Shown piece by piece: positions 1-13,174 of a stretch of 64,000 bases of DNA. Both the position numbers and the translations under genes were made by a program. The number at the start of each line of letters is the position of its first letter. The first letter of the stretch is position 1. The notes under the pieces were generated by a model. The model had not been told where the DNA came from. It saw only the letters and a program-made list of their open reading frames with translations, and ran no database searches. The DNA is from Linepithema humile (Eukaryota; Arthropoda; Insecta; Hymenoptera; Formicidae). The stretch covers positions 42,190,931 to 42,254,930 of the forward strand of contig NC_090128.1 in assembly GCF_040581485.1 (NCBI RefSeq), given 5' to 3'.

Positions 1-3000
1 TTTATTCTATAGCATTATTATTTATTAATACATATTGCAAAACATTTTTTATTATTTTTTTATTGGCCATTGTGTCTTCTCGAGTATTTAAAGTTACATT
101 TTTGACATTTTTCTTTAATAAAATACTATAGTAAATATGTTCAGCTATGCTTACATTTTTTTTCACAAAAACACCTATCAAAATTTATTCAGAATAATTT
201 TTTTTTTTAACTTTACTTACTTTTTCGCATCATATCTCTAGCATAAAACGTTCTGACACAAAACACAGAAAATTCAGGTTTTGTCAGACCTCAAGTATAT
301 AATGGTATACTAAAATTACATACATGGATATATATACATGTATATTAAAAGCCGTATATCGAGCCGAAAAAAATCGATTTATATTAAGATATTTCATTGC
401 CACGTATTTGTAACTATCAAGCCAAGGAGTATGTCTTAGATTGTACATTAGCGAGTAAGTTTGTATACAAAATATACTATATACCATAAGGCAGAAGCAA
501 AGGAAGGAAATGAAAAAATGTACATAAGTGTCGAATATCGCGTATTTTTATTTTAACGCAAACGTCAATTTTTGTGTGAACATGTTTACGGTAATTTTTG
601 ACGTATAAGCAATTGAGAAAATAAATAACACTCTTATTGGAAACGAAGCTTTCCGCATATTACGCAATGCAGACATTAATAATTTTTTTTATTTATGTTT
701 TAATTATCAATATGTCAAAGTTAAACAAGTTAAAAAGATGCCGTAAATATTATGTATTTCATCAAAGAAAAGTAGATAGCTTTGGGAAGAGCGCGAGATT
801 TTTCGTACACAGTACACACCGGAGGAAATGGGCGAAAATATGCGAACGTCGATATAAATCTTGAGGAAAGTAATTTGTTTTTTACAGTTTTAGGTGGACT
901 ATATACAAATAATGGTAAAAGATAATGAGGAATAGCTTTACGATTTACATGAGAGAAAGGCGGTGACAGGAGAGCGGGTGAGAGGGAGAAGCAGATATTT
1001 CCAAAGTTCGACATACGTCTTCGACTGTTCAAACAAATGAGTGGCTCAAGATGGTCTATTTTGAAGGATAGCTGAAAAAAAGAACTCTCGACGAGGCGAA
1101 CAGTTGATTCTTATGGCTTAATAGAACCGACCGTTTCGTCGAGCTATATAGATGTAGTGATGTTCCTGTAGAAAAAGGGAAAAATAATAGTTGATGCGTT
1201 TCTAAAGAAGAGAAAATACTTTTCCGGTGCCTTTGTATTGCGCTGGATTTTCCGCACCTATATAGTTTTCCATCGTAAAGTTTAAGATCTGAAAAGCAGC
1301 TCGTTGTGCCTCTCTGTTTTTGGAACTGCGTGCACACTTGTCCGCCTCCATGTCGTTCGAGCAGCCGACGTTTCAGTTTCACACTTAAACGACTATATAC
1401 CTTTTTTATGATTGCATCAAACATTTTCCGAAACAACTTGAGTGAATTACAATATGCCGCTGTTGATTTCATAAAATATATCTTATGTCTCTTTGTGCGG
1501 GATGTTTCATTGATTTTTTTTCGATATAATTAGGAGAGACTGATTAGGAGAGATAATTTGAAAGACAAAAGGAATAAATATCAAATCGATAGGGAATAAA
1601 AATTCTAAAAAAGATGTCTTTTGTTCCAAAAAAAAAAAAAAAAATACAACGTAATGTTTTCTTTTTCCCGATTCTATCGATTTCAGATAACGCGAAAAAG
1701 GATTGGGATTATTAAAAAAGATGCTATTGTTTTGTAAAAGGTATTGTTGGGCGCGCTCGTTCGGTTTTGATCAAACTGGAGATATCAATTAGACTTGATT
1801 CTCCTTCGCCTCGACTAGAAGCGGTTAATTAAGAATATGGATTTTATAGAAGATATACTAATAACAATAAGAATATTATTGATAATAAATTCATAGTAAT
1901 AACAATAATCATAATAATGATATTAATAACAGCAACAATAATAATAATATTAATAATAATAATAATGTTAATAATAATAGTGATAATAGTAAGAGGAATA
2001 GAATTAACACGGGGAGAAAACAAGATCCGATTCTCTTGTGCGACGCGCTTAATAATTTTATGCGAAACCCCAGAAAGCTGTAAGCGACTTCTCGAGTTGG
2101 CAACGACTTCCATTCGACGACGAATCATATGTTAATATGCGATTTTTTATGTCTCTACGATTGTGTGATAATTTACTATTTTGTAATATTTATATGTAAG
2201 TCTTATTTAGTAATTTTCTGTAATCGTTGCTCGAAACAAGGATATTTATACATAATTGAATATGAACTTTCTGTTTCTTGCAAACGCATTTATATCTTTA
2301 AAAATATATTCTTTATTGGCCTTTATCTATTTGTTAACTTTAAGCTATTAATTTGTTCCGAGCATCGAATGTTGAACGGTAGATAATGTAAAGAGCTACT
2401 TTTTAAATTAGCGATTCAACATTAACACGATTACTCAACAAAGGTGGCGGAAAAATCTAAAAGAAAACATAACACCTCGATGTAACTCGAATGTGAATCT
2501 CTCAGGAGCAGAGATGGCAATGAAAACCATATTTTTCTATGCATTGTCGAAATTTTTAATTATCTGTATTAAACCATAGAGCAAAAGGGAAAGAAAAGTG
2601 AATTTGATCGATGTCTCGTCGCAAGATGCAAGTATCTCGAATGCAAGTGTAATTACCAATTGGTTCATGCAAAATAAAAATTAGACAAAAACACGTTACG
2701 CTTCTTATTTTTATTATATAATTACACGCCTTTTTAAATATAGTTTGCTCACGATATTATTTTCATTACATAATTATTTGTCTGTTTATTCTTTATAGGT
2801 TTTACAACGCAACATTTATTGCGGAATCTATTACACAACTGAGAGAACAATTTTGCATGAATCAATGCGCGTCGCTGTCGTGCGTTTAATGAGGGATCGC
2901 CAGCAGATTATGATTTAATTCTTTTGATTTGTCTAATCGGCGCCTCTTATTGCGTGTGTGCTACGAATGTATGCGTGATTGCGTATGTAAACTGCAGAGT

Positions 3001-5877
3001 TTCCGACAAATATGTTAACAGGCGATCGACGACGGAAAGACATACAAATTCCTCAACATAGTACAAACGCTCAGATTCTTGTTTTTCCTCAAATAGAGAT
3101 TAGGTACGCGATGCAAGATATGTGAAGTCATACGAGAGAAATAACCGGCTGGCCTCGAAGTGCAAATTTCCTTTTCGTCCAACGGCGGTATTGTCTTTCC
3201 GTGGAAATAAAGCCTTTCTTTCGGACAATGCTTTCCTCGAGCGAGAAGAAATCTTTGTGAGATGTATTTTCGTCGTAATTGAGAATAGATTAATGAATAG
3301 TTTACTCGACGATACTTTTACAATAAGATGCCTAACACGAATATAGGCGAGTCTTCATAGTGCAATACATCCAGTAAATATGCTCGATTTAATTTGTAGT
3401 TTCGAAACAAGTTTTAAATACAACTTCTGTAAATTTTTTCGTCTTAATTCTCATCCACATAGCCTTCCTATTTCATTTTCTTTTCTTTTATTTTTCGTTA
3501 CAGAGGTGTTTCTAGATATAAGATGGTAAAATTTCTATAGATAAATATTTTATGCATTTTAATACATTATGCAAAAGCGAAAAAACTTCGAGGACTTCCG
3601 GTAAATTGCTGAATGGCAGTGGCGATCTCGCTAAATTTTCTTACCTAAATCAGTCGGTTCTTTCATTGAAATTATTCAACTTACGTTTTCTAAGATTAAT
3701 TTCACGTTGCCAGATTCTTAGCTGATTTGTACCACAGTCTTTCAGGGTACAAAAATACTGATTGTTCGTCGTGCGTGAATTAAAAACTAATGCAAGATGA
3801 ATGGACACAAAAAAGAAGAAAATAGAAAGGCTGAAATAAATATGTCAAAAGCAAGAGAAGTATGTATAACTTTCCTCTGACAATGTTAATGTTTTATTTT
3901 TATATAAAATATTTAAAAATTGTGTATCGATTTTAAGAACGCGAGAAAATTGGATAGATGGGTGAAGAAACGTGTACATAATTAAAAACAAAAGAAAAAT
4001 ACTTAGAAAGACGTATAATGTATTAAGTAGATGCCAATAAATTTAGACCTCGAAAATAGAAGCTTAAAATGTACGCGCATTTTTCAGACACTTCATATAA
4101 CATGCTTTGTATGTAATATGTTCTATAAGTTATATTATTATATTATGTATATATACACGCACTCACGCATGTACAACGCACGCACGCACATAGTATGCAT
4201 TCATAAAAAAATTGCACAGGTATAGTTCTTCTTACAATTTATTACATACATGTATATTAATTGTAAGAAAAGTTATATAGGGAGGTTTATTATTCGCCAT
4301 TACCCAAGAAAAGAATCAACTCTCTCTTTCTCTCTATCTCAAGCTTACGATATTTTTATCTTTTTTATTTTTGCGCATGTGAAATTGTTGATCGATTTGA
4401 GTATTTGTTTTTGCATTGAATTGTATTATATAGACATACACATAAGGGGTAGATATTTTTATATAAGAATCATTTATTTAAATAAGATCTTATTTTTGAT
4501 TTGTCAGCCCTCGTCTTATTCAGATTTGCTTAATCATTTAGCCTTTTGCAATGTTTAATCATTCATTCATTTATTTATATAATTACATTTGTGTGGATGT
4601 ACAAGAGTGCAACCTAATTTATAATAAGAAAATGCCAGTAAAATATTATAAATTTTCATATAAATATAATTAAATGTATCTGGAGCTCAACTTGGAATGA
4701 ATATGTCATCACATTGGAGATGGAAGAATTAACGTTTACATTTTGTGTCTTCGGGAGAGAACAGTCTCCTGAATGTTTCTACATATATTTTCTCCAGATC
4801 AATAAAACGAGAATCATCATATAGATATATTAACAAGATTTCACCACACGAAACTTTAACGATATCGTGAACTATAAACCGTCTTCTTGAATAACGATAA
4901 AATTTATCTACAGATATGCATCAGTGAATCCACGTGGACGACATGTTTCCATATTTTGTTTTGAGTGTACTAATAATTGTTAATAGTCTTGCTACAATCA
5001 AAGATATTATGCTATTAACACCTTATTAATCCTGTGCCAAAATTATTCTACAAGTTATTCTATATATTTCGATGAAAACGTTTAATGATCCGCAATGGAA
5101 AAAAATTGCGGATTTTTATTTTTACAATATTAGCATCTTACACTTTTACGCTAATTAGTCTCCAACTTGATGGGAACTATTTTGATTTCTTATTTCAAAT
5201 ACGAGACAAATCACGAGAAAATAAATCAGCAAAATTAAGAATTAAAAATCTTTTTTACAGTGGCATTATTGCGCTGTATTTATTGACATTATTTTTTCTT
5301 TCATTTAGGAAAACGGTTGGTGTTGCGTCAAGATTTACCATGCTTTACGATGAGATTCAATTGTATTCAGAAGATTACAGTTCGTTAGTAAAATAATCTT
5401 TGTTCTGACTGTTGATATCGTGTGATTCATCGAAAACAAAATTCATCAGATATTTTAAATTTTTTAGGTCAACATTTTTTTTTAAAGAATAAGCAAAATA
5501 ATGCTGTGCGTATATCATTGATGGTGGTCGATCACATTTCGAATTTCAACGCAAACTTATTCGAGTTTCAAAGAATCCTCCGCCAGGTACATTCTTAATA
5601 TACAAATAATTTCTTAGCATTACAAGGGACATTATAAAATTGCCTGCCTGTTAACAAAATACATGGCAATAAGATATACTCCCTTAGGAACATGGATTCT
5701 TTATTATTAATATTATTAACAATTATTTTCGATTACTTCGCAAAATTAAATATACTATAGACAAAGCTCATTTATATTATATTAAATCTTGAAATTATAT
5801 ATATTATTTATATAATAAGACTGTCTCACTTATAGACAGAGACAAGAATATATGTTACAGTCATTATAGTATAATAA
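1..5877. other. Gene-poor AT-rich region
   Basis: No frame here shows a recognisable domain or a chain of splice-compatible exons. Open frames at 284-487, 1056-1472 and 5085-5396 are short, biased toward AT-rich codons and match no family I know. The stretch contains homopolymer runs (for example near 1630) and an AAT-rich microsatellite at 1845-1995. Its right end may hold the 3' UTR of the zinc-finger gene that stops at 5878 on the minus strand. I see no RNA gene. Confidence 0.5.
1845..1995. repeat. AAT-type trinucleotide microsatellite
   Basis: About 150 bases consist mostly of AAT/ATA units with interruptions. The open frames over it on both strands (for example runs of Ile on the minus strand) are low-complexity artefacts of the repeat, not genes. 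Confidence 0.85.
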
Positions 5878-6972
5878 CTAAGTTCGTAAAATCGAAAATG
5901 GGGGAGGCCCAGTCTGTCGCATTATCATCGCGAAACTACTTAGCTCTTCGTTGCTCGGCTGCTGGTCGTTCTGATTGTTTTGCGAGATATTCAAATGTTT
6001 GCTTCGACTACTATTGTGACTCTGCAGATGTTTCTTTAAATGATCTTTTCTATAGAAGGCTTTGCCACACTCTGTACATATTTGATTTTTGCTACCTGAA
6101 TGAGTGATCATGTGACGTGCTAAGTGTTCATTACGTTTAAATGCTTTACAACACATATTACATTGGTAAGGCCTGTCTTTATTGTGACCTTGCTTATGAC
6201 GATCCAAGTGTTCCTTGCGTTTCAAACTCGCTCCGCAAATATCACAGATATGTGGTCTCTGTTTGTGATCTTCCAAATGTTCGTGAAGCGCTTCTCGATC
6301 TTCAAATCTATATGCACACTCTGGGCAATGATAAACCAACATACCTTATAAACAGAGAATTATGTTAAATAGAATTTTTAATGATTGGATTGTTCGGAGT
6401 TTTCTAGTTTTTTATAAAAATAAAATTTTAAAAACTAGAAAACTTTTTGAACAATCCAATAGAATATGCACGAAGTTAACAGCACATCATTTTGATAAAT
6501 ATTTCGCCATTTACAATTATAAATTATTGACAAGATTACCAAAGGTTATTTTAATGAGTAGCAATTTACCATTAATATGCTGTGGTTCAATCTCAAATTC
6601 AATTTTTGGTCTTATTCCTTGACAAGTTTGTGGAGAATCACTATTGTCTTCATATTTGGTAATATTAGGTAAACCCAATGTACCAGAACAACGTGCTAAG
6701 TACTCAGAAGTAAGTCTAAAATCGATTTGTAAAGGATCTGTCATAGTTGCAGCATCCACTTTCTGTACAGTCTGAGTGCTGGATGACTGTTGCGAGACCT
6801 GCAGACAGAGTTCTTTGGTACTGCACAAATTGTTCTCATTTCTGTTCTCGTCAGTTTGTTGAAAATGTTGCGGCTGATGGCTGGAATAAGCGTATCCAGT
6901 CATGTTGGACCGAGTAGGCTGATGGGTGCGAGTATTCGGCGAATATTTCACGTTAGATGAGTCGTAGGCCAT
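5878..6972 (-). CDS. C2H2 zinc-finger protein (four fingers)
   Basis: Two exons, 6972-6570 and 6344-5878, join in phase to give about 289 residues. The donor is G|GTAAAT and the acceptor follows TATAAG. The first 135 residues are polar and low in domain signal, rich in Gln, Ser and Asn. Exon 2 encodes four consecutive classical C2H2 fingers, with cores such as CPECAYRF, CDICGASLKRKEH, CNMCCKAFKRNEH and CTECGKAFYRKDH. They are joined by near-consensus linkers, and a short Asn/Gln-rich tail ends in PPPFSILRT. A DNA-binding nuclear role is the usual inference for tandem C2H2 fingers. I cannot name the orthologue. The start was set at the first ATG (MAYDSS); the frame is open further upstream but has no ATG. 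The 225-bp intron contains a hairpin repeat. Confidence 0.85.
6384..6460. repeat. Intronic hairpin (short inverted repeat)
   Basis: Two arms of about 28-31 bp (6384-6411 and 6430-6460) are near-complementary around an A/T-rich loop. Each arm carries the ATTGGATTGTTC and TTTTCTAG segments. It fills a third of the only intron of the zinc-finger gene. It may be a tiny MITE; I found no second copy in the window. Confidence 0.7.
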
Positions 6973-8990
6973 TATATTATCAACAGCTATTAAAAGGGTG
7001 TTGATATCCACCACTGGAGCTTCTAACCCTAATCACAATGGTACATATAATGTCTATGATTTCTACAGTATTTACAACATTGCTGTCTTAAAAAAAAAGA
7101 GAAAAAAAATTAAGAGAAGCATTATTACTATTATGATGTGTGAAAAGGTGTTTGTACTCAACAGAGATAAATTGGCACAAATATATTGCTAAGAATTTAT
7201 ATTCTAAGATTTCACATTTATTTATTTTAACAAATTGTGCAACAAAGTCATTTAGCCAATTTGCGCTAACATGTTTGAATGCGTAAATGTCACTTAAAAT
7301 ATTGAACAAATGTCTTACACAGCTATCTACGAGTATCATTGTGGAAATAATAATCATCGGTTTCTTTTGCATTGTTTCACTACGCTCATCTCTTTTTGCT
7401 TTTGACAAAACAAACGTATCGGCATCATCGAACTGTCAACGAGTGTATGTCTGGTCAAATGATGTTTCTCACCTGCGATTGCGCTTCATGCCGAAGATAG
7501 ATCTTTCAATCCATCTGGAGAGACTGTTTTGTAAGATAAAAGTACGTGACACATGCGAGTACGATTCAGACTGCAGTTTCAACACTCTCACCTTCATATT
7601 AATCGCGTGATATTAAATACTGAAATTTATCCATTTGTATCGTTTATATCGGTGCCGGCCATTTTTACGCATCAGCTGCTGCACTGTGTTGCGCGAAGCG
7701 GCCACCAGGATGCATCTTCGATTTTACCGGAAGTGGAAGTTTATTCAGATTTAGGTACAACTGCAGGGTGCAGCACTATCAACTGTCATTTTGCGATGGT
7801 TGCTTAGCTGTCACAACTGTGGACGATTTTGCTTTGTTTTTGAATTACAGTCTTTTTAAAGTTGCACATATCCCGACATCAAATATGAAATATTCGGTAA
7901 AGTATTTACTTTTTAATTCTATCTTAATATCTGCATATAAAATTAAAAAAATAATCGATTAGCATTCTTATATACAATTTGTTTGACAAGATGGCTCCAG
8001 GCGACGATTCACTTAATAAAAATCGAACGTGCCTAGTTAGTGGAACCTCAAAAGTGGTGTGGAAGACGACTATTATAAACACTTAAAATTACTAATGAAC
8101 TAATAATACGCTACACATACTTTAACATGCTAACAAGAGTGCAATAAATCTTTGATCTATTTGACTGCATTTGTAAGATGTATTTGACTGCATTGTATGT
8201 TACCGTTTCTCCACTAATCTCCACAGTACAGTAACTCTTGCTAATATGCAGTAATTAAAAATAAATAGTTAAAAATTTTCCAGGTGTGTAATCTTTTGAT
8301 AGAGATAAATGTTAAGAAGCGTGGCTAATCGATTAAGGCGAGTGGCAGGAATATTGAAAATCTTGTGTTTGAAAACTGCTTTTGTAACATTTTTTTTCTT
8401 TTTTGATATTTGTTTTTAGCACTGTACCATCAAGTGAATCATTAGATAATGCTTTTGGTTAAAAAATATTATTTTATATTTATTAACAATAATTGCACAT
8501 GTTAAATTGCACTTTGTTGCAATATGTATGTTGTAAAATGACTTCATTTTTCTATTTATAATAGCAAATCAGTATTCTTTTTAAAATAATTAGTTATTAA
8601 TTTAACATATGCAAATATATTATTAATATACAAAATAATATTTTTTAGCCAAAAAAACATTATTAACTAACTTACATTGTTAGAAACAAATGTGGAAAAA
8701 AGAAAAAAAAAAGTTGCAAAAATCAAGTCTCGAATACGGGATTTCGAATTTGCTAGGCCTTACTCGCCTTACTCGATTAAAAGCGCTTGTTTCTGAGCAT
8801 TTGCCGTCCGCAATGTGTTTACGTCGGCTCGATGGTAGCAAGACAGAGACGTCCGCTCTCTCTCTATAGCCGAACGGCCGAGCGCACACAGACGCGTGAC
8901 GTAAGCGCTTCTTACTTGTGTTGGGGCTCGAGAGCCGCGAGCCCGGTAGTAGATATCGCATCACGCTGCGTGACTCTTCTCGCAAAATGC
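6973..8990. other. Intergenic region upstream of the zinc-finger gene and the Tc1 relic
   Basis: No gene recognised. It should contain the promoter and 5' UTR of the zinc-finger gene, near 7000-7700. From about 8750 the base composition becomes more GC-rich, probably the 5' flank of the Tc1-like element. A weak inverted similarity between about 8024-8060 and 10108-10145 (both with GTGGAAC-like cores) could be degraded transposon ends, but I do not rely on it. Confidence 0.4.
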
Positions 8991-9049
8991 TTTGTATAGG
9001 AAGCCTCAGTTGTCGTTCGACCTTAGTCATAAAAGGACATATTTCACCA

Positions 9050-10042
9050 TGAGTGCCGCGTACGTATCACGTTACGAAGCCGTGTTTCTGTGTTTACATC
9101 CGAAAGGACCGAAAATGTCATACGGAGCGGCTGCTAAGTATATGAAAAGGTCGAAGACATTTGTAAGTAAGTGGGTGAAACGCTATTCTGACGTAAAACA
9201 CGTTGATGACCTGCCGGATCGTGGCTCTGTGCAAAAAACGACGGAAAAATGATGACAGGATGATTTTACGGGTGTTTGAGAAAAATCCTCGTTTATCATT
9301 GCGTGGCGGGCAAACGGTTTTGTGTAAAAAGGGTCTAAATGTGTCATATGACACTATAAGAAGACGTTTACTAGCTCATGAAGTAAAATTTCGAAGCACA
9401 ATAAAGAAACCGCTACTATCTGAAAAATACGTCGAAAAAAGAGTCGCTTGGGCGAAAGAAAATTTAGACCGCGATTGGGACAACGTAATTTTTTCGAACG
9501 AAGCTTCTTTTTGGGCAAATTGTTCTATCAGTCATGCCTGGTCTACCCACGCCAATATACTCATCCAGCGGACCGTTAAACATTCGGTAAAAGTGCACGT
9601 CTGGGGCTGTTTCTCAAAGCAGGGATTTGGCACTTTGCACATCTTCACAGACAATTTGAACGCTGCCAAAATGGTCAAAATATATCAAAGAGCTTTATTA
9701 CCATCTGTCCAAAAGTGGTTTACAAAGGAAAACTGGCTACTGCAAGAGGGCAATAATCCAAAACATCGGAATAGTCTTTGTACTGCATGGAAACAAGAAA
9801 ATGACGTTGACGTACTAGATTGGCCGTTACATTCACCAGATGTAAATCCCATAGAAAATGTTTGGGCGCTCATGAAGTTTAAGCTTCGAGGAAAAAAGAT
9901 CTGGACCGTCAAGCAGTTAGTTCGACAGATTCAATTTATATGGAGGTTTTTGCCTCAAGATTATGCTATAAAATTAGTAGAAAATATGTCTCGGAGATGC
10001 CAGACAATTATTGATAACGGAGGTGACTGGACAACTTACTAA
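9050..10042 (+). pseudogene. Tc1/mariner-superfamily transposase (DD34E type), inactive
   Basis: The reading frame starts at ATG 9050 (MSAAYVSRYEAV) with a helix-turn-helix-like N-terminus. It runs into a stop at about 9250 and continues in the next frame to 10042, so one indel in the A-rich stretch near 9240-9248 breaks it. The C-terminal part shows the DDE/D fold order of Tc1 transposases. First is the FS-x-EASFW block, then LQEGNNPKH, then SPDVNPIENVW, with 34 residues between the second and third catalytic positions. The first catalytic Asp is Asn (FSNEAS) and the second is Gly (EGNNPKH), while the final Glu remains. Frameshift plus loss of two metal ligands means it cannot be active. It is a decayed copy between the zinc-finger and SKAP-like genes. 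Confidence 0.9.
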
Positions 10043-10303
10043 TAATAAAGCATCACAATCTATATTATGCATAATGTGTGGATTTTCTTTCAATTTATTA
10101 TCCCAAATCGTTTTCGAGTTCCACCGTACACGCTCTTGTTAAACAGACTTGCCGGTATAAGTAGAAATTTTTAACAATGCGGTTTCTAAGAATAAAGGCG
10201 TAAATAATACTTTTATTGTATAGAATTGATAGCAAAATTATATTTCGATATTCTTTTTGCTTTAGATATGTAGAGGCTGCATTTTACGTTAATATACAAT
10301 AGT

Positions 10304-13174
10304 TCAAGAATTGTTATTCGTTGTGCTCGACTGACTGGGCGGGAGCGAAGGTGAGTTTCTCGCGGAAACTTTAGCGAGAGAATTTTCCATTCTGTTAATC
10401 AACTTCTGAAAGGTATTTCTCTTGATCACACTATTATTCTCGGACGAATCCTCGGACTCCTCACACTCGCTATTTGGTCTATTTATCTCAGAACAATTGG
10501 AATCGCTTGCTCGTAATTTTTTATTAACAAACCGATTCCACGACTTCTTATCGGGAGCGATTATCGATTTAGCATCTTCACCGTCTTTCTTTCTAATATT
10601 GTCTCTTTGTCGTGCGGTAAAATCAGCCAACAGCGCTATGTCATCGTACAATTCTTCATTCGGTTGAACTTCTGCAGCGTCGGGAATGCGCAAGTCACTC
10701 CTTGGTGACTGATAATGCAGAATCTCTTCTTGAGAAGATTCATCTTTTGACTCCGCGTTACACGTTGTATTGTTTACAATTTTTTTCGCTTCTCCTTCCA
10801 GCATTGATTCTGGAATTGTTGGCTAAAAAAGAGAATTTTCATTAAATTTTGATCAATTAAAATATTAAACGAAATTTAAGTTTGTGAAAGGACGTTACCC
10901 GACTTTTGTTGTACTGCTCTCGGCAGGCGCTGACATCGTCGTAAAATTCTTCGACTCGATTGGGATTATTTAACGATTTTGTGTAAATTGGTCTGGGTGG
11001 CGGAGGACAATTGTATTCTGGTAATTCCTCTCTCTCCTCCGCTAACGATTCCTGATTCGGCGTCAAATTGGACGCGTCGATGCAGGTTGGCGTTTTCTCC
11101 GTAGTTGAGGGCGACGGTAGACTCGAAACTTTGCTTTTGTATTTCTTATCCAATTTGCCAGACGATTCCTTTCTGCTCAGGACTCTATCCAGGAAGGATT
11201 TCTTTTGGAGAAACTTACTCGCTTCAGTTTGATTCTTTGCGCGATCTTTGATGAATCTTTCGTTTGGAATCAGGTTCTGTGTTGAGACATTTTCGAAATG
11301 AGTTTTGATTTACAAATTGAGAGAAAAGTCTGTTACATTACTTTAAAGAAATTTGCGTTATTTGATAATTGAGAAATAAAGAGCGACTTACGTCCACATC
11401 GTCGTAAAATTCTTCTCGTTTCTTTTCACCATCGGCGACTGGTCGATCGCTATTCCGGATTTGTTGTACAGGAAGAGCGCCCGTGATAACATTTCCCGTT
11501 CGCGAAATTGTACCAATATCGTCGTACAACTCCTCCTCAGGCGGTGTCGTGTCGTGGGTGGTTTCTTCCAGGAAAACTTGCTCCTGATTTTTCTCTTTGG
11601 ACGAACGAATGTCATCATACGTCGTTTCGTGTTTCTTGTCGTTAGCGTCGGATTGTGTTTTCGGCAGTGCTACATTTTGATAGCACGTCCCATTTTTCAA
11701 GTCTTCGATTTTGTGATAAATGTCATCTTCGTCATCGTCATCCTTGGCGGCTGGTTTGTAGGAAGCTATTGCGTCATCGGAAGGCAAGGAAGGAAGTCTT
11801 CGTGGTATTCGGGCAGGTAGCGGCGGCGGATTTTCGTTTATATCTTTTCGCTCAACTTCCTTCTTATCACTCGTCGTATCTATTTTGGTTGGCTTATCAG
11901 TTGACTTTTTCGCGTCTCTCACCGTCTCGTCTGGATTTGTCTGGGATTCAACGGCAGCGTGTTTCTTCTTGCAGACTTCTGCCACACCTTTCTCGTTTTC
12001 GTTGTCGTGTCCCACTTCGCAGATTTTCGCTATCCATTGATCCATGTCCTTTGGCGTTCTCGCGATAAACTGTAACGTCTCACTCCCGGGACTGTATATC
12101 TCGAAAGCCGATTCACTTTTCTGTCGATCGCGAGGAATCAAGTTGGGCGCCGGTCGAGCCATGTAACAGCGTACGGGATAAATTGCGTGAGGCCGGCTCG
12201 TCTTCTCGTTTCGGTAGATCAGCAAATGCGATCCGACTAATGCGATCCAGCAGGCGCGACTTTCCGATAAGAACAGCTTTTTCCCCTCCTTTCGGTGCAG
12301 CGGACCGCATTTGTGGCATTTGCCTTTAGCCTGTGTCGCTGATAAGTTTTTGTAGATTTCGATCAATCTTCGATTTTCGTCCTGATCGTCACTTCGCTCG
12401 GAGGACTCGCTTGCAACCGTTGCGACGATTTGGCTGTTAGCTCCAACACGCTCATAATAATTCTGATCTGCCCCGATCGGAATTTTGATCTGCTTTTGAG
12501 ATGGTTCTACGTAATCTTCCGAATCGGTTTCGCTTTTCGGCAGTGTGTGTTGTAATAGGCTTTTGGGGCCGGGAACCATATTCAAGTAAGGTTCCGGTGA
12601 CACTCGTGTCATCGTTGTGAGTTTATTCTTCAAAATCATTACCAGTTTTTGCCGCAGGCTCTCCTGCGCGAGGGGAAGTTTCACATCGTGGAGGCATTCC
12701 AAAAATTTTATCACTTCTATCAACAGAATTTAATTAAAAAAAAAAAAAAATAAAATAAAACAGCCGAGTTAGGGCAAGTAAGTTTTAAACTAGTCAATAA
12801 GTTTCCAAAGAAAATATTGTATGAATGTTTCTTAGAAATTTGTCAGTATATGAAAATTCTGACTTGATTGGCAATTTCTTTTCTTTTCAAATTCGTCGAC
12901 AAATGCAACACATAACTATTTTTTTTATAAGAACCAATGCAAACATGAAATAATAACTTTTAAATCAATCGGAGAATTATGTTCAGGTAAAGATACTTGG
13001 AGAAAATAAACATTATATTATAAAATTCTTACGATTTTGTAATATAAGATACATATATCCTTAAAACGAACAAAGAAGCACGGAGACTTTTTATAAAATC
13101 ATTGTTTTATTAAAATTTCATAGCAAAAAATACGTACCACGCAATATGTCGCTGATGCTTGTTTCGATATCCAT
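10304..13174 (-). CDS. SKAP-like PH-domain adaptor with repeated YDDI/YDDV motifs
   Basis: Four exons (13174-13138, 12716-11392, 11276-10899, 10822-10304) join in frame to about 752 residues. Residues 1-45 form a helical N-terminus. Residues ~150-250 match a pleckstrin-homology domain; the block FEIYSPGSETLQF followed by ARTPKDMDQW resembles the Src-kinase-associated phosphoprotein (SKAP) PH domain. The rest is acidic, Lys/Ser/Pro-rich and probably disordered. It carries five YDDI/YDDV sites (TTYDDI, EELYDDI, EEFYDDV, EEFYDDV, EELYDDI), the acidic tyrosine context that Src-family kinases phosphorylate and SH2 domains bind. It also has Pro-rich stretches such as PPPLPARIP that could bind SH3 domains. 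Vertebrate SKAPs end in an SH3 domain; I see none in the last exon. PH membrane targeting and an adaptor role are inferred. It could instead be a related insect PH scaffold. Confidence 0.6.

Noticed and set aside
5085..5396. Plus-strand frame with two hydrophobic stretches, considered as a receptor fragment
   Set aside because: AT-rich composition alone produces such hydrophobic frames; no conserved motif and no splice-compatible neighbour exons.
8024..10145. Pair of weakly similar inverted sequences considered as the Tc1 element ends
   Set aside because: Matches are only about two thirds over ~25 bp, and the implied length (2.1 kb) is long for a Tc1 element; kept as a remark only.
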